Shown here: positions 25,401 to 38,790 of the stretch, one piece after another
Layout of the letters: the number at the start of each line of letters is the position of its first letter
Position numbering within the stretch: position 1 is the stretch's first letter
Assembly (NCBI RefSeq): GCF_051401765.1
Contig: NW_027480450.1
Coordinates: 868,001 to 932,000, forward strand
Reading direction: 5' to 3'
DNA from: Calliopsis andreniformis
Lineage: Eukaryota > Arthropoda > Insecta > Hymenoptera > Andrenidae
Length of the DNA stretch: 64,000 nt
Notes under the pieces: generated by a model
Seen by the model: the letters and a program-made list of their open reading frames with translations, nothing else
What the model was told of the DNA's origin: nothing
The model's database searches: none
Program-made: the position numbers and the translations under genes

Positions 25401-26735
25401 TCAATCTTCAATCCTCAGTCTCCAATCCTCAGTCCTCAATCCTCAATCCTCAATCCTCAATCCTCAATCCTCAATCCTCAATTCTCAGCCGTCAATACTC
25501 AATACTCAATCTTCAATCCTCAATCCTCAATCCTCAATCCTCAGTCCTCAATCCTCAATCTTGAATCCTCAATAATCAATCTCCAATCCTAGATCCTCAA
25601 TCCCCAATCCTCAATCCTTAACCCTCAATCCTCAATCCCCAAGCCTCAGGCCTCAATCCCCAATCCTCAATCCTCAAACCTCAATCCTCAACCGTCAGTC
25701 CTCATACTCAATTCTCAATTGTCAGTCCTCAATCCGCAATCCTCAATCTTGAATCCTCAGTAATCAATCTCCAATCCTAGATCCTCAATCCCCAACCCAC
25801 AATACTTAATCCTCAATCTTGAATCCTCAATAATCAATGTCCAATCCTAGATCCTCAATCCCCAATCCTCAATCCTAAATCCTCAATCTTCAATCCTCAA
25901 TCACCAGTCCTCAATCTTCAATCCTCAATGCTCAATCCTCAATCCTCAAGCCTCAGTCCTCAATCCTCAATCTTCAATCCTCAATCCTCAATACTCAATC
26001 CTCCATCCTCAATCTTCAAACGTTAATCCTCAATCCTCAATCCTCAATCCTCAGCCCACAATCCTCAGTCCCCAATCCTCAGACTTCAATCCTCAATCCT
26101 CAATACTCAGTCCTCGACGCTCAGTCCCCAATCCTCTATCCTTCATGATAAAACCTCAATCCTCCATCTTCAATACTACAATCCTCAATCCCCAATACCC
26201 AAACGTCATTCCGCAATCCACAATCCTCAATCCTCAATCCTCAGTCGTCAAATCTCAATCCTCAACCCTCAGTCCTCATCCTCTATCCTTTATCCTCTGT
26301 CCTCAGTCCTCAACCCTCAATCCTCAACCTTCAATTCTCAATACTCAATCTCCAATCCTCAATCCTCAATCCTCAGTCCACAATCCTCAACCCTCAATCT
26401 TCGATCCTCAATCCCCAATCCTCAATATTCAAACCTCAATCCTCAATCCTCAATCCTCAATCCTCAATCCTCAATCCTCAATCCTCAGTCCTCGTCCTCA
26501 ATCCTCAACACTCAATCCACAATCCTCAATCTTCAATCATCAATACACAACCTTCAATCCTCAATCCTCAATCCTCAATCCTCAGTCCTCAATCTACAAT
26601 GCTCAATCCTCAACCCTGAGTCCTCAATCCTCAATATTCAACACACAGACCTCAACCGTCAATCCTCAATACTCAGCCATCAATCCCCAATTCTCAATTC
26701 TCAATCTTCAATCCTCAACCCTCAATCCTCAATCC
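25400..26735. repeat. Transitional satellite segment with D and C modules
   Basis: There is no gene here. The part to about 25,990 holds D-type elements (AATAATCAATCTCCAATCC, then TAGAT) near 25,570, 25,755 and 25,830. From 26,000 the sequence returns to the left-domain style, with an AAACGTTAATCC variant at about 26,018 and a C module at 26,145. The segment from about 26,300 resembles 6,240-6,500 before joining the triplicated sub-block. Confidence 0.75.
26145..26330. repeat. Module C, representative copy
   Basis: Module C begins TTAATGATAAAACC (here TTCATGATAAAACC), then TCCATCTTCAATACTACAAT, AAACGTCATTCC, CAGTCGTCAAACC and CTCTATCCTTTATCC. Copies lie near 1,500, 2,458, 3,668, 5,128, 6,064, 8,127, 9,316, 10,140, 11,035, 11,838, 12,796, 14,006, 15,466, 16,402, 18,466, 19,654, 20,269, 21,072, 21,966, 22,791, 23,617, 26,145, 28,222, 48,466, 50,940, 57,573, 58,211 and 62,360. 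A decayed copy lies near 435. Between about 28.4 and 48.4 kb I found none. Confidence 0.8.
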
Positions 26736-28430
26736 TCAATCCTCAATCCTGAGCGCTCAATCTTCAATCCTCAAAACTCAATCTCCAATCCTCAATCCTC
26801 AATCCTCAATCGTCAATCTTCAGTCCTCAATACTCAATCCTCAATCTTCAATCCTCAATACTCAATATTCAATCCTCCATCCTCAATCATCAATCCTCAA
26901 CCCTCAATCTCCAATAGTCAATCCTCAATCCTCTATCCTGAATCCTCAATATTCATGCCACAACCCTCAACCATTAATCCTCAATACTCAATACTCAATA
27001 GAATATCCTGAATTCTCAGGATTCTATACTGAATCCACAATACTCAATCATCAAATCTCAATCCCCAGACATCAATTCTCAACACTCAATCCGCAAACAA
27101 CAGTCCTCAATCTTCAATCCTCAATCCTAAATCCTCAATCCTCAAACGTCAATCCTCAATCCTCTATCCTCAATACTCAATCCACAATCCTCAGTCCTCA
27201 AACCTCAATCCTCAACCCTCAATCTTCAATCCTCAATACTCAATCTTCAAGCCTCAATCCTCAGTCCTCAATCCTCAATCCTCAATCCTCAATCCTCGGC
27301 GCTCAATCCTCAATCTTCAACCCTCAATCCCCAATCCTCAATCTTCAATCCTCAATCCACAATCCTCAATCCTCAGTCCTCAATCCTCCACCCTCAATCC
27401 TCAATCCTCAATCACCAATACACAATCCTCAATCCACAATCCTGAGTCCTCAATATTCATTCCACAACCTTCAGCCATCAATCCTCAATACTCAACCATC
27501 AATCCTCAATTCTCAATACTCAATAGAATATCCTGTATTCTCAGTTTTCGATACTCAATCCACAATATTCAATCTTCAAATCTCAATCCTCAAACATCAA
27601 TACTCAACACTCAATGATCAACCCTCAGTCCACAATCTTCAATCCAAAATCCTCAATCCTCAATCCTCAGACGTCAATCCTCAGTCCTAAATCCTCGATC
27701 CTCAACCCTCAATCCTCAGTCCTCAACACTCAATACTCAAACCTCAGTCCTCAATCCCCAACCCTCAATCCTCAATCCTCAGGCCTCAAATCTCAATCCT
27801 CAACCCTCTGTCCTCAATACTCAACCCCCAATCCTCAATCTCCAATCTTCAATCCTCAACACTCAATCCTCAATACTCAACCTTCAATCCTCAATACCCA
27901 ATCTCCAATTCTAAATCCTCAATCCTCAATCTTCAATCCTCAACACTCAATCCTCAATCCTCAGCCTTCAATCCTCAATACCCAATCTCCAATTCTAAAT
28001 CCTCAATCCTCAGTCCTCAATCCTCAATCCTCAATCCTCAATCTTCGATCCTCTATCCTCAATGCTCAATCCTCCATCCTCAATGCTCAAACGTTAATCC
28101 TCAAACCTCAATCCACAATCCTCAATCCTCAGACCAAAATCCTCAATCCCCAATCCTCAGTCTTCAATCCTCAATCCTCAATACTCAGTCCTCGACGCTC
28201 AGTCACCAATCCTCTATCCTTAATGATCAAACCTCAATCCTCCGTCTTCAATACTACAATCCTCAATCCCCAATCCTCAAACGTCATTCCTCAATCCACA
28301 ATCCTCAATCCTCAATCCTCAGTCGTCAAACCTCAATCCTCAACCCTGAGTCCTCATCCTCTATCCTCTATCCTCTATCCTCAATCCTCAACCCTCTATC
28401 CTCAATCTTCAATTCTCAATCCTCAATCCC
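26735..28430. repeat. Sub-block found three times, copy 3
   Basis: It matches 6,620-8,340 at offset 20,115, with a 21-base (three-heptamer) loss near 27,915, and 16,958-18,678 at offset 9,777. The A modules lie at 27,001 and 27,526, and the C module at 28,222. It shows more differences from copies 1 and 2 than they show from each other; for example, the C module here is TTAATGATCAAACC against TTAATTATCAAACC. I infer that it separated before the 10,338-base duplication. Confidence 0.88.
26999..27026. repeat. Imperfect hairpin in module A (third copy)
   Basis: The TAGAAT/ATTCTA and CCTGA/TCAGG arms, AT bulge and ATTC loop are all intact. A GAATTC site sits at 27,010. Confidence 0.85.
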
Positions 28431-28663
28431 CAATCCTCAATATTCAAACCTCAATCCTCAATCCTCAATCCTCAATCCTCAATCCTCAGTCCTCATCCTC
28501 CATCATCAATCCCCAATCCTCAACTCTCAAAATTCAGTCCTCAATCGCCAGACCTCAATCTTCAATCCTCAATCCTCAATCCTCAAACGTCAATCCTCAG
28601 TCCTCAATCCTCAACCCTCTGTCCTCAATCTTCAATACTCAATCCTCAATCCTCAATCCTCAA

Positions 28664-29910
28664 TCCTGAATCCTCAATCCTCAATCCTCAATCCTCAATC
28701 CTCAATCATCGATCCTCAATCCCCAACCCTCAATCTTCAATCCTGAACCCTCAATCCTCAGTACTCAATCCTCAATCCTCAACTCTCAGTCCTCGTCCTC
28801 AATCCTCAACACTCAATCCTCAATCCTCAACCTTCAATCCCCAATACTCAATCTTCAACCCTCAATCCTCAATCCTCAATCGTCAATCATCAATCCTCAA
28901 TCCTCAATCGTCAAGCCTCAATCCCCAATCCTAAATCTTCAATCCTCAATCCTCAATCCTTAATCTTCAATCCTCAATCCCCAGTCCTCAGCCTTCAATC
29001 CTCAATGCTCAATCCTCGACCTCAAGCATCAGTCCTCAATCCTCGGGCGTCAATCCTCAATCCTCAATCCTCAACCCTCAATCCTCAGTCCTCAAACCTC
29101 AATCGCGAATCCTCAATCCTGAATCCCCAATCTTCAGACCACAGTCCTCAAAAATCAATTGTCAATCCTCAATCCTCAATAGAATATCCTCAATTCACAG
29201 CTTTCTATACTCAATCCACATTCTTCAATCTTCAAATCTCAATACACAAACATCAATTCTCATCACTCAACCCTCAACACTCAGTCCTCAATCTTCAATC
29301 CTCAATCCTCAATCCTCAATCTTCAATACTCAATACTCAATCTTCAATCCACAATCCTCAATTCTCAATCATCAATACTCAATCCTCAATCGTCAATCCT
29401 CAATCCCCAATCCTCAATCTTCAATCCTCAATCCTCAATCCTCAATCCTCAATCGCCAATCCTCAATCCTCGGTCATCAATCTTCAATCTTCAATACTCA
29501 ATCGTCAATCCTCAGTCCTCAATCCTCAATCCTCAATCCTCGTTCCTCAAACCTCAATCCTCAGTCCTCAGTCCTCATCCTCAATTCTCAATTCTCAATC
29601 CTCAATCCTCAATACTCAATCTTGAATCCTCAATAGTCAATCTCCAATCCTAGATACTCAATCCCCAATCCTCAATCCTAAATCCGCAATCTTCAATCCT
29701 CAATCACCAGTCCTCAATCTTCAATCCTCAATGCTCAATCCTCAATCCTCAAGCCTCAGTCCTCAATCCTCAATCCTCAATCCTCAAACCTCAATCCTCA
29801 ACCGTCAGTCCTCAATGTTCAATCCTCAATCCTAAATTCTCAATCTTCAATTCTCAATACTGTATCTTCAATACTCAATCCTCAATCCTCAATCCTCAAT
29901 CCTCAATCCC
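28664..29910. repeat. Repeat block II, copy 2
   Basis: Partner of 24,155-25,400 at offset 4,509. Small differences include CCTCAATGCTCAATCCTCGA near 29,000, where copy 1 has CCTCGATTATCAATCCTCGA, and CAATAGTC against CAATTGTC near 29,632. The open frame 29,005-29,625 results from that ATG-creating change and is the usual heptapeptide repeat. Confidence 0.88.
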
Positions 29911-31050
29911 CAATCCTCAATCCTTAACCCTCAATCCTCAATCCCCCAGCCTCAGGCCTCAATCCCCAATCCTCAATCCTCAAACCTCAATCCTCAACCG
30001 TCAGTCCTCGTCCTCAATCCTCAAGCCCCAGATCTCTTTCCTTAAACCTCAATCCTCAACCCTCAGTCCTCATACTCAATTCTCAATTGTCAGTCCTCAA
30101 TCCGCAATCCTCAATCTTGAATCCTCAGTAATCAATCTCCAATCCTAGATCCTCAATCCCCAACCCTCAATCCTTAATCCTCAATCTTCAATCCTCAATC
30201 CCCAGTCCTCAATCTTCAATCCTCAATGCTCAATCCTCAATCCTCAAGCCTCAATCCTCAATCCTCAATCCTCAATCCTCAAACCTCAATCCTCAACCGT
30301 CAGTCCTCAATGTTCAATCCTCAATCCTAAATTCTCAATCTTCAATTCTCAATACTGTATCTTCAATACTCAATCCACAATCCTCAATCCTCAATCCTTA
30401 ATCCTCAATCTTCAATCCTCAGTCTCCAATCCTCAGTCCTCAATCCTCAATCCTCAATCCTCAATCCTCAATCCTCAATCCTCAATCCTCAGTCCTCAAA
30501 CCTCAATTCTCGATCCTCAACCCTCAGTCCTCAGACCTCAAACGTCAATCCTCAGCCCTCAGCCCTAATCCTTAATCCTCAATCCTCAATCATCAACCCT
30601 CAATCTTCAATCCTCAATCCTCAGTCCTCAAACCTCAATTATGAATCCTCAATCCTGAATCCTCAATCTTCGGAACACAGTCCTCAACAATCTGTTGTCA
30701 ATCCTCAGTCCTCAATAGAATATCCTCAATTCACAGTTTTCAATGCTCAATACTCAATCTGCAATCTTCGAATCTCTATCCACAAACAACAATTCTCATC
30801 ACTAAACACTCAACACTCAGTCCCCAATCCTCAGTCTTCAATCCTCAATCCTCAATCCTCGTTCCTCAAACCTCAATCCTCAACCCTCAGTCCTCACCCT
30901 CAATTCTCAATTCTCAATCCTCAATCCTCAATACTCGGTCATCAATCTTCAATCTTCAATACTCAATCGTCAATCCTCAGTCCTCAATCCTCAATCCTCA
31001 ATCCTCGTTCCTCAAACCTCAATCCTCAGCCCTCAGTCCTCATCCTCAAT
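29910..31050. repeat. Satellite segment between blocks II and III
   Basis: No gene is seen. The interval contains a D element near 30,130, a module B at about 30,690-30,810 (core at 30,718), and an unusual CCCCAGATCTCTTTCC variant near 30,024 that I saw nowhere else in the window. The sequence near 30,230-30,370 repeats the AATGTTCAATCC and AATACTGTATC variants of block II. Confidence 0.7.
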
Positions 31051-32296
31051 TCTCAATTCTCAATCCTCAATCCTCAATACTCAATCTTGAATCCTCAATA
31101 ATCAATCTCCAATCCTAGATACTCAATCCCCAATCCTCAATCCTAAATCCGCAATCTTCAATCCTCAATCACCAGTCCTCAATCTTCAATCCTCAATGCT
31201 CAATCCTCAATCCTCAAGCCTCAGTCCTCAATCCTCAATCCTCAATCCTCAAACCTCAATCCTCAACCGTCAGTCCTCAATGTTCAATCCTCAATCCTAA
31301 ATTCTCAATCTTCAATTCTCAATACTGTATCTTCAGTACTCAATCGTCAATCCTCAGTCCTCAATCCTCAATCCTCAACCCTCGTTCCTCAAACCTCAAT
31401 CCTCAACCCTCAGTCCTCACCCTCAATTCTCAATTCTCAATCCTCAATCCACAATCCTCAATATTCAACACACAAACCTCAACCATCAATCCTCAATACT
31501 CAACCATCAATCCTCAATTCTCAATACTCAATAGAATATCCTGAATTCTCATGGTTCAATACTCAACGCACAATATACAATAATCAAACCTCAATACTCA
31601 AACATCAATTCTCAACACTCAATCCACAACACTCAGTCCTCTCTCCTCAATCCTCCATCCTCAATCCTCAATCCTCAAGCGTCAATCCTCAATCTTCAAT
31701 CCTTAATCCTCAATCCTCAGTCCTCAAATCTCAATCCCGAATCCTCAATCCTGGATCCTCAATCTTCAGCCCTCAGTCCTCAACAATCAGTTGTCAATCC
31801 TCAATGCTCAATAGAATATCCTCAATTCACAGTTTTCAATACTCAATCCCCATTCTTCAACCTTCATATTTCAATCCACAAACATCAATTCTCATCACTC
31901 AACCCTCAACACTCAGTCCTCAATCTTCAACCCTCAATCCTCAATCCTCAACCTTCAATCCTCAATACTCAGTCTGCAATCCTCAATCCTCAATCCTCAA
32001 CCTTCAATCCCCAATACCCAATCTGCAATCCTCAATCCTCAATCCTCAACCCTCAATTCTCAATCCCCAATACTCAATCCTCAATCCCCAATCCTCAACC
32101 ATTAATACCTAATCCTCAATCCTCAACCTTCAATCCTCAATACTCCACCTTCAATCCTCAATCCTCAATCCTCAATCCTCAATCCTCAATCTTCAATCCT
32201 CAGTCTCCAATCCTCAGTCCTCAATCCTCAATCCTCAATCCTCAATCCTCAGTCCTCAATCCTCAATGCTCAACCTTCAATACTCAATACTCAATC
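31050..32296. repeat. Repeat block III, copy 1
   Basis: It matches 34,557-35,803 at offset 3,507 (501 heptamers). The shared run includes a D element (about 31,100), an A module at 31,534 with a decayed hairpin (TGAATTCTCATGG), a CTCTCTCCTC variant and module B at about 31,780. The open frames at 31,804, 35,311 and 36,640 translate identically. The copies part at 32,296/35,803, where TCTGCAATC is replaced by TCTTCAATC. Confidence 0.9.
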
Positions 32297-33990
32297 TGCA
32301 ATCTTCGAATCTCTATCCACAAACATCAATTCTCATCACTAAACACTCAACACTCAGTGCCCAATCCTCAGTCTTCAATCCTCAATCCTCAATCCTCAAT
32401 CCTCAATCCTCAATACTCAATCCTCAACCCTCAATCCCCAATCCTCAATCTTCAATCCTCAATACTCAATCTTCAATCCTCAATCCTCAATCTTCAATCC
32501 TCAATCCACATTCTTCAATCCTCAATACCGAATCCACAATCTTCAATCCTCAATCCTCAATCCTCAATTCTCAGTCCTCAATCCTCAATCTTCAATCATC
32601 AATACTCAATCTTCAATCCTCAATCCTCAATCCTCAATACTCAATCCGCAATCCTCAATGTTCAATCCTCAATACCCAATCCTCAATCTTCAATCCTCAA
32701 TCCTCAATCCTCAATCCTCTATCCTCAATCCTCAATACTCAGTCCTCAAACGACAATCCTGAATCAACAATCCTGAATCCTCAATCTTCAGCACTCAGTC
32801 CTCAACAATCAGTTGTCAATCCTCAATCCTCAATAGAATATCCTCAATTCACAGTTTTCAATGAGCAATACACAATCTGCAATCTTCAAATCTCTATCCA
32901 CAAACCTCAATTCTCATCACTCAATCCTCAACCACAGTCCTCATCCTCAATTCTCAATTCTCAATCCTCAATCCTCAAACCTCAATCCTCAACCGTAAGT
33001 CCTCTTCCTCAATCCTCAACCCTGAGTCCTCAATCATCAATACTCAATCTTCAATCCTCAATCTTCAATCCTCAATACTCAATCTTCAATCCTCAATCCT
33101 CAATTCTCTATCCTCAATACTCAATTCTCAATCGTCAATCCTCAATCCCCAATCCTCAACCTTCAATCCTCAATCCTCAATCCTCAATCCTCAATCCTCA
33201 ATCTTCAATCCTCAATACTCAATCTTCAATCCTCAATCCACAATCATCAGTCCTCAATACTCACTCTTCAATCCTCAACCCTCAAGCCTCAATCCTCAAT
33301 CTTCAATCCTCAATCCTCAATTCTCAATCCTCAATCTTCAATCCTCAATACCCAATCCTCAATCTTCAATACTCAATCATCAATCCTCAATCCTCAATCC
33401 TCATTCTTCAATCCTCAATAATCAATCTTCAATCCTCAATCCACAATCATCAGTCCTCAATACTCACTCTTCAATCCTCAACCCTCAAGCCTCAATCCTC
33501 AATCTTCAATCCTCAATCCTCAATTATCAATCCTCAATCTTCAATCCTCAATACCCAATCCTCAGTCTTCAATACTCAATCCTCAATCCTCAATCCTCAA
33601 TCCTCATTCTTCATTCCTCAATCCTCAATCCTCAATCCTCAATCCTAAATCCTCAATCCTCAATACTCAATCTCCAATCCTCAATCCTCAAACATCAATC
33701 CTCAATCCTCAGTCCTCAAACCTCAATCCTCAACCCTCATTCCTCAAACCTCAATCCTCAGCCCTCGCTCCTCAACCTCAATCCTCAATACTCAATCCTC
33801 AATATTCAACACACAGCCCTCAACCATCAATCCTCCATACTCAACCATTAATCCTCGATCCTCAATACTCCATAGAATATCCTGAATTCTCAGGACTCTA
33901 TACTGAATCCACAATATTCAGTCATCAAATCTCAATCCCCAGACATCAACCCTCAACACTCAATCCGCAAACAACTGTCCTCAATCTTCA
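32290..33990. repeat. Repeat block IV, copy 1
   Basis: It matches 45,306-47,003 (offset about 13,016, falling to 13,013 near the end) and 54,413-56,110. The open frame 32,357-32,776 translates the same as 45,373-45,792 and 54,480-54,899. It contains module B (core 32,836) and module A (core 33,875). In the hairpin here the right outer arm is ACTCTA instead of ATTCTA, so one pair is lost. Confidence 0.88.
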
Positions 33991-34557
33991 ATCCTCAATC
34001 CTCAGTCCTCAATCCTCAATCCTCAACTCTCAGTCCTCGTCCTCAATCATCAACTCTCAATCCTCAATCCTCAACCTTCAATACCCAATACTCAATCTTC
34101 AATCCTCAATCCTCAATACTCAATCGTCAATCCTCAATCCACAATCGTCAATCCTCAATCCCCAATCCTCACTCTTCATTCCTCAATCCTCAATCCTCAA
34201 TCCTCAATCCTCCATCTTCAATCCACAATACTCAATCTCCAATCCTCAATCCTCAAACATCAATCGTCAATCCTCAGTCCTCAAACCTCAATCCTCAAAC
34301 CTCGGTCCTCATCCTCAATCCTCAGCACTCAATCCTCGATCCATGATATTCAACACACAATCCACAGCCATCAATGCTCAATACTCAACCATCAATCCTC
34401 AATTCTCAATACTCAATAGAATATCCTGAATTGTCAGAATTCTTTACTCATTCCACAATATTCAATCATCAAATCTCAATTCTCTAACATCGATCCTCAA
34501 CACTCAATAATCAAACGTCAATCCTCAATCTTCAACCCTCAATCCTCAATCCTCAAT
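33990..34557. repeat. Satellite segment with the undeleted ancestor of the 47-kb junction
   Basis: There is no gene. From about 34,130 to 34,560 the sequence matches 49,400-49,830, including CTCACTCTTCATTCC and CTCGGTCCTC. The 34,225-34,560 part also matches 47,010-47,350 (offset 12,786). The A module core is at 34,419, with TGAATTGTCAGAATTCTTTA in place of the hairpin. Confidence 0.8.
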
Positions 34558-35803
34558 CGTCAATTCTCAATCCTCAATCCTCAATACTCAATCTTGAATC
34601 CTCAATAATCAATCTCCAATCCTAGATACTCAATCCCCAATCCTCAATCCTAAATCCGCAATCTTCAATCCTCAATCACCAGTCCTCAATCTTCAATCCT
34701 CAATGCTCAATCCTCAATCCTCAAGCCTCAGTCCTCAATCCTCAATCCTCAATCCTCAAACCTCAATCCTCAACCGTCAGTCCTCAATGTTCAATCCTCA
34801 ATCCTAAATTCTCAATCTTCAATTCTCAATACTGTATCTTCAGTACTCAATCGTCAATCCTCAGTCCTCAATCCTCAATCCTCAACCCTCGTTCCTCAAA
34901 CCTCAATCCTCAACCCTCAGTCCTCACCCTCAATTCTCAATTCTCAATCCTCAATCCACAATCCTCAATATTCAACACACAAACCTCAACCATCAATCCT
35001 CAATACTCAACCATCAATCCTCAATTCTCAATACTCAATAGAATATCCTGAATTCTCATGGTTCAATACTCAACGCACAATATACAATAATCAAACCTCA
35101 ATACTCAAACATCAATTCTCAACACTCAATCCACAACACTCAGTCCTCTCTCCTCAATCCTCCATCCTCAATCCTCAATCCTCAAGCGTCAATCCTCAAT
35201 CTTCAATCCTTAATCCTCAATCCTCAGTCCTCAAATCTCAATCCCGAATCCTCAATCCTGGATCCTCAATCTTCAGCCCTCAGTCCTTAACAATCAGTTG
35301 TCAATCCTCAATGCTCAATAGAATATCCTCAATTCACAGTTTTCAATACTCAATCCCCATTCTTCAACCTTCATATTTCAATCCACAAACATCAATTCTC
35401 ATCACTCAACCCTCAACACTCAGTCCTCAATCTTCAACCCTCAATCCTCAATCCTCAACCTTCAATCCTCAATACTCAGTCTGCAATCCTCAATCCTCAA
35501 TCCTCAACCTTCAATCCCCAATACCCAATCTGCAATCCTCAATCCTCAATCCTCAACCCTCAATTCTCAATCCCCAATACTCAATCCTCAATCCCCAATC
35601 CTCAACCATTAATACCTAATCCTCAATCCTCAACCTTCAATCCTCAATACTCCACCTTCAATCCTCAATCCTCAATCCTCAATCCTCAATCCTCAATCTT
35701 CAATCCTCAGTCTCCAATCCTCAGTCCTCAATCCTCAATCCTCAATCCTCAATCCTCAGTCCTCAATCCTCAATGCTCAACCTTCAATACTCAATACTCA
35801 ATC
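34557..35803. repeat. Repeat block III, copy 2
   Basis: Partner of 31,050-32,296 at offset 3,507. It differs by CAGTCCTTAACAATC here against CAGTCCTCAACAATC at about 31,775. The part from about 34,695 starts a further tandem copy at offset 1,329. Confidence 0.9.
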
Positions 35804-37365
35804 TTCAATCCTCAATCCTCAATCCTCAACCCTCAGTCCTCAATCCTCAATCTTGAATCCTCAATAATCAATCTCCAATCCTAGATACTCAATCCCCAAT
35901 CCTCAATCCTTAACCCTCAATCCTCAATCCCCAACCCTCAATCCTTAATCCTCAATCTTCAATCCTCAATCCCCAGTCCTCAATCTTCAATCCTCAATGC
36001 TCAATCCTCAATCCTCAATCCTCAATCTTCAATGCTCAATCCTCAATCCTCAAGCCTCAGTCCTCAATCCTCAATCCTCAATCCTCAAACCTCAATCCTC
36101 AACCGTCAGTCCTCAATGTTCAATCCTCAATCCTAAATTCTCAATCTTCAATTCTCAATACTGTATCTTCAGTACTCAATCGTCAATCCTCAGTCCTCAA
36201 TCCTCAATCCTCAACCCTCGTTCCTCAAACCTCAATCCTCAACCCTCAGTCCTCACCCTCAATTCTCAATTCTCAATCCTCAATCCACAATCCTCAATAT
36301 TCAACACACAAACCTCAACCATCAATCCTCAATACTCAACCATCAATCCTCAATTCTCAATACTCAATAGAATATCCTGAATTCTCATGGTTCAATACTC
36401 AACGCACAATATACAATAATCAAACCTCAATACTCAAACATCAATTCTCAACACTCAATCCACAACACTCAGTCCTCTCTCCTCAATCCTCCATCCTCAA
36501 TCCTCAATCCTCAAGCGTCAATCCTCAATCTTCAATCCTTAATCCTCAATCCTCAGTCCTCAAATCTCAATCCCGAATCCTCAATCCTGGATCCTCAATC
36601 TTCAGCCCTCAGTCCTTAACAATCAGTTGTCAATCCTCAATGCTCAATAGAATATCCTCAATTCACAGTTTTCAATACTCAATCCCCATTCTTCAACCTT
36701 CATATTTCAATCCACAAACATCAATTCTCATCACTCAACCCTCAACACTCAGTCCTCAATCTTCAACCCTCAATCCTCAATCCTCAACCTTCAATCCTCA
36801 ATACTCAGTCTGCAATCCTCAATCCTCAATCCTCAACCTTCAATCCCCAATACCCAATCTGCAATCCTCAATCCTCAATCCTCAACCCTCAATTCTCAAT
36901 CCCCAATACTCAATCCTCAATCCCCAATCCTCAACCATTAATACCTAATCCTCAATCCTCAACCTTCAATCCTCAATACTCCACCTTCAATCCTCAATCC
37001 TCAATCCTCAATCCTCAATCCTCAATCTTCAATCCTCAGTCTCCAATCCTCAGTCCTCAATCCTCAATCCTCAATCCTCAATCCTCAGTCCTCAATCCTC
37101 AATGCTCAACCTTCAATACTCAATACTCAATCTTCAATCCTCAATCCTCAATCCTCAACCCTCAGTCCTCAATCCTCAATCTTGAATCCTCAATAATCAA
37201 TCTCCAATCCTAGATACTCAATCCCCAATCCTCAATCCTTAACCCTCAATCCTCAATCCCCAACCCTCAATCCTTAATCCTCAATCTTCAATCCTCAATC
37301 CCCAGTCCTCAATCTTCAATCCTCAATGCTCAATCCTCAATCCTCAATCCTCAATCTTCAATCCT
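35804..37365. repeat. Repeat block III, copy 3 (1,329-base tandem)
   Basis: From about 36,024 the sequence repeats 34,695 onward at offset 1,329; CAATGTTC falls at about 34,786 and 36,115. It shares the CAGTCCTTAACAATC variant with copy 2, not copy 1, so copies 2 and 3 are the closest pair. The A core is at 36,370 and the B element near 36,617. The match ends near 37,360. Confidence 0.88.
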
Positions 37366-38790
37366 CAATACTCAATCATCAATCCTCAATCCTCAAACCT
37401 CAATCCTCAATCCTCAACCCTCAATCTTGAATCGTCAATAATCAATCTCCAATCCTAGATCCTCAATACGCAATCCTCAATCCTTAATCCTCAATCCTCA
37501 ATCATCAAGCCTCAGTCCTCAATCCTCAATCCTCAATCCGCAATCCTCAATCCTCAGTCATCAATCCTCAACCTTGAATCCTCAATAATCAATCTCCAAT
37601 CCTAGATACTCAATCCCCAATCCTCAATCCTTAATCCTCAATCTTCAATCCTCAATCCCCAGTCCTCAACCTTCAAACCTCGATGCTCAATCCTCGACCT
37701 CAAGCATCAGTCCTCAATCCTCAAGCGTCAATCCTCAATCCTCAATCCTCAACCCTCAATCCTCAGTCCTCAAACCTCAATCCTGAATCCTCAATCTTCA
37801 GCCCACAGTCCTCAACAATCTGTTGTCTATCCTCAGTCCTCAATAGAATATCCTCAATTCACAGTTTTCAATACTCATTACTCAATCTGCAATCTTCGAA
37901 TCTCTATCCACAAACATCAATTCTCATCACTAAACACTCAACACTCAGTCCCCAATCCTCAGTCTTCAATCCTCAATCCTCAATCCTCAATCCTCAATCC
38001 TCAATCCTCAATCCTCAGTCTTCAATCCTCAATACTCAATCATCAATCCACAATCCTCAAACCTCAATCCTCAATCCTCAACCCTCAATCTTGAATCGTC
38101 AATAATCAATCTCCAATCCTAGATCCTCAATCCGCATTCCTCAATCCTTAATCCTCAATCCTCAATCTTCAAGCCTCAGTCCTCAATCCCCAATCCTCAA
38201 TCCTCAAACCTCAATCATCAACCGTCAGTCCGCGTCCTCAATCTTCAAGCCTCAATACTCGTTCCTCAAACCTCAATCCTCAACCCCCACTCCTCATCCT
38301 CAACTCTCAATTCTCAATCCTCAGTCATCAACCCTCAATTTTGAATACTCAGTAATCAATCTCCAATCCTAGATCCTCAATCCCCAACCCTCAATCCTTA
38401 ATCCTCAATCTTCAATCCTCAATCCCCAGTCCTCAATCTTCAATCCTCAATCCTCAATCCTCATTCCTCAATCCTCAATATTCAACACACAACACTCAAC
38501 CATCAATCCTCAATACTCAACCATCAATCTTCAATTCTCAATACTCAATAGAATATCCTGAATTCTCATGGATCTATACTCAATCCACAATATTCAATAA
38601 TCAAATCTTAATCCTCAAAGATCAATCCTCAACACTCAATCCTCAACACTCAGTCCTCACTCTTCAAACCTCAGTCCCCAATCCTCAGTCTGCAATCCTC
38701 AATCCTCAATCCTCAATCCTCAATCCTCAATCTTCAATCCTCAATACTCAATCATCAATCCTCAATCCTCAATCCTCAATCCTCAATCCT
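37365..38790. repeat. Satellite segment before the 2.22-kb array, with partial unit
   Basis: No gene is seen. The stretch 37,560-38,175 matches 40,024-40,640 at offset 2,464, a partial first unit of the 2.22-kb family with module B (core about 37,848). The stretch 38,180-38,700 is not part of the later units. It contains a D element near 38,355 and an A core at 38,551 with a decayed hairpin (TGAATTCTCATGGATC). Confidence 0.75.
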
